64,000 nucleotides of DNA. It comes from Corbicula japonica (taxonomy: Eukaryota > Mollusca > Bivalvia > Venerida > Cyrenidae). Where the stretch lies: NCBI GenBank assembly GCA_038501625.1, contig JAZAYU010000005.1:7874001-7938000 (forward strand). The letters are read 5' to 3'. The notes beneath the pieces are model-generated. The model saw only the letters and a list, made by a program, of their open reading frames with translations, did not search any database and had not been told where the DNA came from. Position 1 is the stretch's first letter. Each line of letters opens with the position of its first letter. Below are positions 55,867-64,000 of the stretch, piece after piece. A program made the translations under genes and the position numbers.

Positions 55867-57000
55867 AAAGCGTTCTCATACAGGAAAGTAATTTCTGAAC
55901 AGTGTAAACACTGTTGAATACTTCATAAACAATGACAATCAGATGCATTTTTTGGCTGCTTTACTTTTTTCTATTACTATATACATGATGCTCTTTGAAT
56001 GATATTGATGGACAGTTATTGATCTTTCCAAAGATTATATATCATGGATGAAAGTTACAAAATTGTTATCAACATTTACTATCACAATGTTGCAGAATCT
56101 GCAGTCTGTGAGGTTTTAAAAATCGTGTTAAGGAACTTGAATTAGTTACAATTAATATAGAATAAGGATGAAGATCGATGTTTTACATTTATATATTTAT
56201 TTCACTACTCCATCTTTTCTTGACTTAGCGGTACTTATCATCTCTTAAGTTATTGTGGAATCATTCATTTTTCTAGCTTATTTCAAAACTCCATTTAATA
56301 AGGATTTGTCGCATGTGTGACAAGTTTAGATCCAGATAAGCTGGCACATCCATCCCATCCCATCTGGTTCTACACTGTTCGCCTACGCGCTAATTGTCAT
56401 ATATTAAAGAAAAATATTAATTTATGAAGTTTCGAGACTCCCGGTAATAATAGTATTGGAGTACAAACATATTGCATATTACGCATGTTCAAAAAGTGTC
56501 CCAATATTTTGGGTCGATTTGCATGCATGCACTAGTTGATGTCTAAAAACAATATAGGAAGTCAACATAGACGGATCAACCGTCACATAATTATGGTTAT
56601 ACGAAATCAAATAATTTTTAATATTTTTGTAATTATTTTGTGTCTACAGTTTGGAGATTAAAATGATTTATTTTTGTGTTAAAACTTGTCAAGCATTATT
56701 TTGTTAAGTGGTAATTAACATTCCGTTAATCACTTTGCATGTTTTTAATGACACATGCTTGCCGACTTGAAACAGGTGGCTTAATTGGGAGATTTTCACA
56801 CCTGTGTCGGTCATTGGACAGTCTGTTTTGATAAGAATTAACTTCAATACTCAGGACTGACACTGACACTCGCCCCAGCTGTTATTTGCACTTGCATAAT
56901 CAGTTAAGCTAGTTTTTGACAATAAACAGATCGAAAAACGAGAGTAAAATTCTTTGGATACCGGGATATAATTAATTAAAAAACGAAAACGATAGCCGTT
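55867..57000. other. Intergenic, mostly anonymous
   Basis: One GATC-family fragment at about 56290-56400 and an isolated GTGTCCCAATATTTTGGG at about 56497. Nothing else recognisable. Confidence 0.45.
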
Positions 57001-57005
57001 TTATT
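57000..57005 (-). terminator. Possible polyadenylation signal
   Basis: AATAAA on the minus strand, about 55 bases beyond the stop codon of the 57059-57184 candidate exon. Confidence 0.4.
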
Positions 57006-57058
57006 TTACAGGGGAACGTTAGTTAAATAAAAAAAGGTATATCAGTACTTTATATATT

Positions 57059-57184
57059 CTACTTTTTCTTCTTGAATTCCTCATGGTAGATATCTCTGAA
57101 TGTTAAAGGTTTTGTTTCAAATACACGGCATAGTAAGGTTAACTCTGCAATAACATGGTAAAAGTCTGAAGAACATGGGCCGAC
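57059..57184 (-). CDS. Unidentified terminal exon
   Basis: Not recognised. After the acceptor ATGCAG, 41 codons run to a stop: VGPCSSDFYHVIAELTLLCR then VFETKPLTFRDIYHEEFKKK. The mix of hydrophobic helix-like and charged residues with a Lys-rich end looks coding, unlike the AT-rich random frames nearby. An AATAAA follows at 57000-57005. Upstream exons were not found between here and CLCN7, so it could instead be an isolated gene remnant. Confidence 0.35.
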   Translation of the reverse strand, partial: VGPCSSDFYHVIAELTLLCRVFETKPLTFRDIYHEEFKKKK

Positions 57185-57214
57185 CTGCATGGTTACCGAG
57201 CAGATATCTCTTGT

Positions 57215-57390
57215 CCCAAAATTTAGAAACGCGAAAATACCATTTATGAAAGTGTCCCAAAACTTAGGGACACCGAAAAATACTGATAATAAAAGTGTCC
57301 CAAAATTTAGGGACACAAAAAAATAATTATTTTCTTGAAAAATAAGGGTGTCCCAATATTTAGGGTGTCCCAATACTTAGGGTGATTACG
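57215..57390. repeat. GTGTCCC/GGGACAC inverted motif cluster
   Basis: GTGTCCCAAAATTTAGGGAC and close variants occur about five times in 150 bp, each a short hairpin. It generates a spurious open frame with repeating FGT/WDT residues. Confidence 0.7.
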
Positions 57391-58092
57391 GTATATTTAA
57401 AAAATGAAATGATTAAACTTAAACCCTTAACAGTCTGATTTTTTTGGATTTGATCACAAGCGTACCATAGTTTACCCTGCTCTTTACTTGTAAACTTATG
57501 AAAACAACTGTCATTTGCTAAGGAATAAAATTAAAACAAGTTATAATAAAAAAAGTGATTTTGCGATAAAATCATTGCGAAATTGAATGCTTTAACTATC
57601 CAGTTAATATGATTTCAGTTTATAGTTAAATTTTAACTGTTTTATCACAGTGGAGGGTTAATTTTGTAGTCTTCATAGTCACAGGTTTTCAGGAATCTGC
57701 AGTACCGTAATGGTGAATTAGTCACGTGACTACCAATATGGCGGCGGTCAATTTATCAATTCTGGGATTGTCTATAGCATGAACCAGTGTTTAAGTGTCT
57801 TGTGATTTTCTGACCTTTCCACAAGAAAATTTTGTGAATGGGAAGATCTAAGATATTTTAGGAATTTTGTTTTAGTTAAATGAAAAGTTTTATATTAAAT
57901 TTTACTTAACTTTCCATGTAAAACAACACATATTCAATTTTGTTTGCTTAATGTCAGACGTGACGTAAAAATTAGATCGAATTTTTGCAAAAAGGCTCAA
58001 TTTTCCTTCAACTCCATTACTATGACTTGTAAGAAAATAGAGATGATCGAGATCTTTCTTCCTTCCATGCAATAGCTTCAAACAGCTCTGTA
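57391..58092. other. Intergenic with possible promoter motif
   Basis: AT-rich apart from CACGTGACTACCAATATGGCGGCGG near 57723-57747, an E-box followed by a YY1-like ATGGCGGC. The plus-strand ATG there opens only 14 codons. Confidence 0.35.
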
Positions 58093-58330
58093 TTTACCCT
58101 TTACTATACATATAGATATATGCATTTTAACATGTTTGCAACAAGTGTACCGGTACATCCAGATCAGCAGGCACATCCTTGTTTGATCTATACAGGTCAT
58201 ATCTTGGTCAGAAATAACCTAACGAATCTAAAAGCGAATAGTATAGATCCTAATCAGATGATATATAGGCCTGCTGATCTGGATCAACACTGTTCGCCCA
58301 CGAAATATGTATATCTATATGGAAAGGGGC
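58093..58330. mobile_element. GATC-family MITE, diverged
   Basis: TTTACCCTTTACTATACATA to TATATGGAAAGGGGC; arms recognisable. Confidence 0.72.
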
Positions 58331-59689
58331 AATCAGAAAAAATTTTGATAAATGTCATCATAATTCCCTCCAAATATAGTTTGTGAAAAATTATGCTATA
58401 TTGTGTTTTATATTATATCTCATATGTATACAAACTGATCCATAATTAAGGATTTCCTAATATTACATTTTATACATGCAAAAAATATGCATTGTTTGTT
58501 AAATAAAATCAAGATAAACTGCTTTACATTATGCCTCACCTGAACAGAATATATATCATTATGCTACAATAGGTATACTTAAAATAATTTTGAGTTCATG
58601 CAGCAATTATTCTGTCACTGGGAAGATTCCGTCTTACCAATATCTGGGAAGATTCTGTCTTACTAATATATCACTTTAAGTCAAGTTAAAAACAAACAGA
58701 TACAAAATTAGCAGGGATGAATAAATAAGTGCGGTTTTGGTAAACGCACTATACTCTTTTTCTCCCAACCCCCTCCAGTTTTCGTGAAAGGGTGGACAAA
58801 ATGTGTGCTTGGCCACCCCCTCCCCCACACACACTAGGCAAAGAGACACGTAAATCTACCCTTGGGATAATATGACACCCAGATGGGCAATATATCCTCA
58901 CATACCCTTTCAAGGAACCAAATAATTGTTTTATTTATAATGCAAATCCTTTTTCACGCAAAAGATAGTTAGAAAACATAGTTTTTTTCATTTGATTTGC
59001 TCTGAATGACTTATTTCCCTGCTGAGAAACTTAATGATGTCACCACTATAAAGCTTCAATGGACTTTTGATTCAATATTTCTTTTGAAAACCTGATTGCG
59101 TTCTTAAATCAAAAACTTGAAATTATTGCTTTCTGTAACAATTTTAGCAATCCATAGGTATTCCTCTTAGTAAATTAGGTTTAACTCTGTGAATTTTTTA
59201 AAGTAATTCAAAACAAAAGAGCGGACGACAACAAAAAGTCAGAGGCCAGAGGGGAAAATGAAGGCATTTCAAATCTATAGCAGATCCATAAATAAAGATA
59301 TACATCAACAGCATATTATCCAATCAAATTTAAGATTTTGTTTTTTGCAGTTAAATTACCATTTTTACTCTTTATTACTTCTATATCGTATGACCTCATG
59401 TGATAAGTCTTATAAAATTTTTATTTATACTGTTAAAAATTTCATATTGCAGTTGTCAATATTAAATAGTAAACTTATCATGTTTTATGTTTCTAAAATT
59501 ATCATGAAGCGCAAAATAATAAATCAATGGATGCATTCAAAGATGTAAAATTGTAACAAAATGTATATTAAAACATTAACATTCAAATAATAAAGAAAAC
59601 CAGCTTTACAACATTACTCATGTATAAACAGAAAATATATTTACAATATCACAATCATCTCACTTGGTAAAAGGACTTGATGATTTGTT
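58331..59689. other. Intergenic, AT-rich
   Basis: TGGGAAGATTCCGTCTTACC is duplicated near 58620 and 58650. The 96-codon plus-strand frame at 59258-59548 is compositionally AT-driven and not called. Confidence 0.5.
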
Positions 59690-59917
59690 TTTAAATCTAT
59701 TATCTTTATCATATGGCGAACATCCTAGATCCGGATCAGCCTGCAAACCTTTGCCATCTGATCAGGTACTACACTATTCACAAAATTTTACAGTCATTAG
59801 GTTATTTCTAATCAAAAAGCGAACAGAGTAGATCCAGATCACACGGCACAGTTATACTGGTCTGATCTACACTGATAGCCCATGCAAGAAAAAGTGTATC
59901 CATGAAGTTAAGGGTTA
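59690..59917. mobile_element. GATC-family MITE, diverged
   Basis: CTAGATCCGGATCAGCC, GTAGATCCAGATCACACGGC and the right end ATGAAGTTAAGGGTTAA. Confidence 0.72.
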
Positions 59918-60010
59918 ATGATACACATGTAGACTGTACAAATTTGATCCATCAAAGGCAATGATATCAATTAAATTACAAGGTGATGGATTATGCCATC
60001 AGTGCTACGT

Positions 60011-60262
60011 TTAACCCTTTACTCCATCTATACGCATTTTTATGTGTGCGCTACATGTGTAGATCCAGATCAGCCAGTACATCCGTGCCGTCTGATCAGG
60101 ATCTAAACTGTTCGCCATAGCAATAAAGGTTTATCTATATATAACCAATTTTAAGTGTGTGCTACAAGTGTAGATCCAGATCATCCAGCTCATCTGATGT
60201 GCTGGCTGATCTTGATCTACACAGTTCCCTAATGCCAATTACATTAAAGACATATATACTCA
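60011..60262. mobile_element. GATC-family MITE, rearranged
   Basis: TTAACCCTTTACTCCATCTA starts an intact first arm. The second arm is preceded by a repeated GTGTGCTACAAGTGTAGATC phrase, and the right terminus is lost. Confidence 0.7.
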
Positions 60263-60799
60263 AACTCTGTATTATTGACGCATCTCTATCACCTACGTAA
60301 ATAAGTTATGGAGTCATGTGTTTTGTTATTTGATAGCTTTGATCTGGATATGCCAAACTTAGTCATTTCTTGTTAAAAATTACGTTGATATGCTAGTTAT
60401 TTTCGACAAAAAATAAAGAAGTAATGAACTCATATTGAACTGCATAAGAATCATTGATGATGTTAACAATTACGTCGATAATATAGCATTCCAGGCTATA
60501 TGGAGGAATGAATAAAGTAACAAAGGACCTAAGAAACAAATCACCAAGCCTTTAGACCAAACAGAAACATCTATTTCTACTGGACAATAAAGAGGAATGT
60601 TTAAGTTCGGGACGTTTGGATTTGAAAAGTTATGTAAAGATCTGGAAAAAAATCAAACACAAAATTTGTCTGCCTTTAAATCATGCACAGACCAATCAAT
60701 ACTGAAATAACAGATGACAGGAAAAGAGGAATTGCATTATACACAGTACTCCTTGGAAACAGCTTTCTTCCCATAAAAAATGATTTTTAAAATTTTTAT

Positions 60800-60958
60800 T
60801 TAACCCTTTCCTTCTTAGACACACCTTTATGGCTTAGAGGAACAGTTTAGATCCAGATTAGCTGGCACATCCGTGCCATCTGATCAGGATCTAAACTGTT
60901 TGCTTTTTGATTTGACCAAAAATGCGTAAAAAAGCCTATATATGGAGGAAAGGGTTAA
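60800..60958. mobile_element. GATC-family MITE, one arm
   Basis: TTAACCCTTTCCTTCTTAGA to ATGGAGGAAAGGGTTAA; arm 2 is deleted, leaving a single hairpin (159 bp). Confidence 0.85.
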
Positions 60959-61006
60959 GTAAAAAAAATTACTACTTTGGCATAGAAAGAACATATATTG
61001 TTCACA

Positions 61007-61240
61007 TTAACCCTTTCCTGCATATATATGCCTATATGGGTTGGGCAAACAGTGTAGAACCAGATCAGCCAGCACATCTTTGTCATCTGATCAGGATCTT
61101 CACTTTGCTTTTTGATTTATAAGGTTATTTCTGACCAAAATGCGAACAGTGCATATCCTGATTAGAGGGCACAGATGTGCCGGCTGATCTGGATCTTCAC
61201 TGTTTGCTCATGCGATAAAAGGCGTATGGAGGAAAGGGTT
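61007..61240. mobile_element. GATC-family MITE
   Basis: TTAACCCTTTCCTGCATATA to TATGGAGGAAAGGGTT with both arms. Confidence 0.88.
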
Positions 61241-61458
61241 CAGTTGCAAAAATCTACTCATTAAATAAGACAAGATATCTTCGTTGTATAAATCAAATAC
61301 TAGCACTAAAAGTTTTCTCTACCCTGTAAATGATGTACAATTTTTCTTTACAATAACCAATGTCCCTAATTTTGCATAAAAATTGGCAAAAACTGGGTTG
61401 AACTGTTAGAATTCATGGAATAGCTCTCTCTAAGTGTAAGCCATATTTTGCAGCATGT

Positions 61459-61557
61459 TTATTTATCCTCCACTTTGAGCTCCTCCACTTTGACGAGTCC
61501 TCTTTTGGACTCCATCCTGAATTTGGCAAGGTCTTTCCTTGTGATCATTCCAACAGG
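61459..61557 (-). CDS. CLCN7: CLCN7 last exon
   Basis: Encodes PVGMITRKDLAKFRMESKRG, then LVKVEELKVEDK and stop. Confidence 0.92.
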   Translation of the reverse strand, partial: PVGMITRKDLAKFRMESKRGLVKVEELKVEDK

Positions 61558-63710
61558 CTGCAAAGAAAAAGAAATACATTTTTATATTCAGGACCCAAGG
61601 TAAAAAAAACTAAGATTGTTGACTGGTCACCATTTCAGCCAAACAAATGCTTGAGATATGAGACTGGTCTACAGATTAAGTTTTATGATCTTGAGCCTAG
61701 GATTATACAGTCAAACCTGTGCTTAAGACCACCTGTAATCAAAGACCACTAGTATCTTGCGTGAGCGTAAGGCAAAGATGGAAAAATCTGACACCCAAGT
61801 AAACTGTTTTTGAGGGATTGAGGCCCAGCCAAAAAAATTCACATGAGGTAACAGATTTTTCGATCTTAACTGAATGTCTCATGCAAGATACTTTTTCTTG
61901 CATACCTTTTATTGTTTATCACATTTTTGTATGTTTACTGTCTACATTTTGTTTGCATATGCTGAAACATAGACATTAACATATCTAATATTCTAAATGA
62001 TGTCACTAACTTAAAAACATGGCGTCAAGTACTTGATGATGTGACATCACTCTTGTAGACATGCAAACATTATTTTTTCCCTATGGAAAAGATACAATAT
62101 TCCTTCTCCGGTAAAACACGCCGAAACACTTATCTGGTTTACAAGAAATAAGATTACAAGACTTCAACTTTTCTGAAAATTACTTCATGAGTTTGTGTTG
62201 GAATAAAGTCTAGAAGTTTTTCGTTTTTTACAGTTTATAAATGTTTAAACTCAGCCTCAATCAAATCGATTTATCATAAACTTATTTGGAATTTATAAGC
62301 TTTGTACATTATTTGGCAGGGTTTACAAAAGAAAACCCCAAAACATATTGGTTAAATACTATCAAAGAGTAATAAGGCTTAATAAACAAGCTAACATTGA
62401 TCATATGCTTCATTGAAATATCAAAGTTTTAGCACAACCAACCAACATTCTGTATTGAAGGTTATAAAACTGAGTTTAGAAACCAGTCTCAAATCTCAAG
62501 CATCTGATTGGCTGAAATGGTGACTGGTCACCATTTCAGCCAATCAGATGCGAGAGATTTGAGACTGGTTTCCATGCTCAGTTTTATAACCTTGGCAGTC
62601 GGGACCTGTTGTTTCATTTTTTTGATTCTTCGTTTGCACACATAATCCATACAAAGACAAAGAAAACTACGATTTTTTTTTACTGAGAGCTCGTTAATAT
62701 TTGTGGGGTACTAATTTTCATGGATTAAGAGGGCTGACCAATTAGGGGCTCACCACGGAAAAAAGGTACCTTTGGTCATATTTTGTGAAATTTCAGTTGT
62801 TACTATATTTAGAATAAAATTACAACTATCTATTGTTTTCTCATAACTAAAAAGTGATTTTCTTACACATTTCAACAATTAAATGGTATTTTTACTATGA
62901 AAATGCATAAGAATAAATGTCATCCGTTTAACTTTATGACGTCATTTTTAGGATTGACATAAATTGTCCCAAGGTACCTTTTCCTGCAAAGCGCCCCATT
63001 CTTTATTTTAAATCTAATTTACAAACCCAAGAAAATTCAGTGATAAAATCATATAAATCCTGCACAAGAATTAATTTCACAGTGTGTTGCCGTACCTTGG
63101 CTGCCATAACCCTTTCATTCTTATTTACCCTTTCATTCTTATTCACATGTTTTATGCACATGTGACCAGTGTAGATTCAGATCAGCTGGAACATCCATCT
63201 GATCAGGATCTGCACTGATGTGCCCTCTGATCTGAATCTACACTGTTTGCCCATGCCATTAAGGTGTATCTATGGAGGAAAGGATTAAGGAAAATTCAGA
63301 AATTCTTTAACCCTCCATGGATACCACTTTTATTACATGGGTGACCAGTGTAGTCTGATCTAGGATGACCAGTGTTGTCGGATCTGGATCTACTTTTCAT
63401 TTCTTGTTCAGAATAAACTTCATGATTCTAAAATTGACTAGTAGATCCTGATTAGACAGCACTGTTTGCCCATGCTAGGAAAGTCTTATCTTTTGAGTAA
63501 AGGGTCAAAGCATTCTGTTCATCACCAGCCAAAAATTGAAATCCTATCTTTTAATTCTCAACATATGCTAAATTTTTATTATTATTTAAACCAAGTAATC
63601 TAGAAAAGCTGAAAAGGTAATAAGAATACCTCATTACAATCATTGACAACAATAAGGTGCCGCAGACCCAAACCCCTGAATAATCTGAACAGCCGTGGAA
63701 GTGAAAATGT
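61459..63710 (-). CDS. CLCN7: CLCN7-like chloride/proton exchanger, 3' end
   Basis: ClC-7 exchanges two chloride ions for one proton across lysosomal membranes, with Ostm1 as its partner in animals. Only the last two coding exons are here: 63630-63710 and 61459-61557. They encode TFSLPRLFRLFRGLGLRHLI, VVNDCNE, then PVGMITRKDLAKFRMESKRG and a short acidic end before TAA. This is the second half of the C-terminal CBS2 domain; LFR.LGLRHL.VV and VG.ITRKDLA are ClC-7 signatures and fit ClC-7 better than ClC-6. The junction is phase 0 with a GTATTC donor and TTTGCAG acceptor. The channel domain lies beyond the window. Confidence 0.9.
61591..61700. mobile_element. Palindromic MITE, left arm deleted
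   Basis: GGACCCAAGGT start and GTTTTATGATCTTGAGCC end; only the right arm is complete. Next to the CLCN7 last exon acceptor. Confidence 0.7.
62457..62595. mobile_element. Palindromic MITE
   Basis: GAAGGTTATAAAACTGAG to CTCAGTTTTATAACCTTGG. The centre is TGGTGACTGGTCACCA, symmetric in spite of changes from other copies. Confidence 0.88.
62754..62999. mobile_element. TGACGTCA-bearing MITE, opposite orientation
   Basis: GGGGCTCACCACGG plus AAGGTACCTTTGG to CCAAGGTACCTTTTCC plus GCGCCCC. ATGACGTCAT lies at 62936-62945. Related to 52039-52291, read the other way. Confidence 0.8.
63107..63288. mobile_element. GATC-family MITE, shortened
   Basis: The start TACCCTTTCATTCTTATT is duplicated. Ends TATGGAGGAAAGGATTAA. 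Confidence 0.75.
63307..63507. mobile_element. GATC-family MITE, diverged
   Basis: TTTAACCCTCCATGGATACC to GAGTAAAGGGTCAAA; adjoins the previous copy. Confidence 0.65.
63630..63710 (-). CDS. CLCN7: CLCN7 penultimate coding exon
   Basis: Exactly 27 codons, phase 0 on both sides: TFSLPRLFRLFRGLGLRHLI, then VVNDCNE. Acceptor TTGTTTCAG, donor GTATTC. Confidence 0.9.
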
Positions 63711-64000
63711 CTGAAACAAAGAATAGCTACATATTAAAAAGCTTGAAAAGAAATGTTTCAAATTATGATGTGAAATACAGAACAGAATAATCTGGGCTCA
63801 ATGGTTACTATTTTTCTGCACAAAATCACTAATTATCAATCAATAAGAACTTATACTAATCACACTTAATGACTGTTTCGTGGGTTTAATAAAACAGTAC
63901 TAAAACACAAGTCCGATTCTCTTAATCTGTTTCAAGAACCTGTATTTTACATTTTCAGTACTCCAGAAATTCTTTAGTGTAAAGATAGTTAAGTCACATA

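Noticed and set aside
59258..59548. 96-codon plus-strand frame
   Set aside because: AT-driven composition (Ile, Lys, Asn, Leu, Tyr), no domain, no splice context.

Overview
This is a eukaryotic, metazoan window: introns with GT...AG ends, AT-rich non-coding DNA and an exceptional density of non-autonomous repeats. The repeat families (a tandem-core element opening with GAGGGCCATGATGGCCC, a palindromic family with termini GGGCCCAAGATCATAAAACT, a tRNA-derived SINE) and the invertebrate-type gene content suggest a mollusc, most likely a bivalve. That assignment is inference from repeat style; no search was run.

Four genes are recognised. (1) On the minus strand, about 12769 down to at least 5234 and probably 4241, lie the 5' exons of TBCK (TBC1 domain-containing kinase-like): a non-coding exon part, then the pseudokinase domain in eight phase-consistent exons plus one likely ninth. 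(2) On the plus strand, 14022-35468, is a complete 17-exon Rab escort protein gene (CHM/REP), with all intron phases consistent and a predicted product of 762 residues. TBCK and CHM are head to head, 1.3 kb apart between start codons. (3) On the minus strand, 45316-46581, is an intronless SOCS6/7-type coding region with SH2 domain and SOCS box. (4) On the minus strand, 63710 down to 61459, are the last two coding exons of a CLCN7-like lysosomal chloride/proton exchanger, covering the end of its second CBS domain. An unidentified terminal exon on the minus strand (57059-57184) may belong to a fifth gene. TBCK and REP touch Rab GTPase control and TBCK and CLCN7 act around lysosomes, but nothing shows functional linkage beyond proximity.

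Repeats fill most introns and intergenic DNA. 783-3287: a 2.5-kb element with a perfect 29-bp terminal inverted repeat and a ~185-bp tandem array. 7551-8141: a mobile-element end amplified into a 59-bp minisatellite. 15015-17000 and 29401-33183: two copies of a pearl/Helentron-like element with 166-bp tandem cores and a 3' hairpin whose inner stem differs by compensatory changes. The second copy is interrupted by another element (29482-31606) and itself interrupts a third (29251-33293), giving a three-level nest. Two small families dominate: a ~145-bp near-perfect palindrome (about a dozen copies) and a ~240-bp GATC-rich element with terminal repeats AACCCTTTCCTCCAT and two internal hairpins (more than 30 full or partial copies).

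No rRNA, functional tRNA, CRISPR array, bacterial operon or complete transposase was seen. The most unusual content is the repeat architecture rather than a new gene system.
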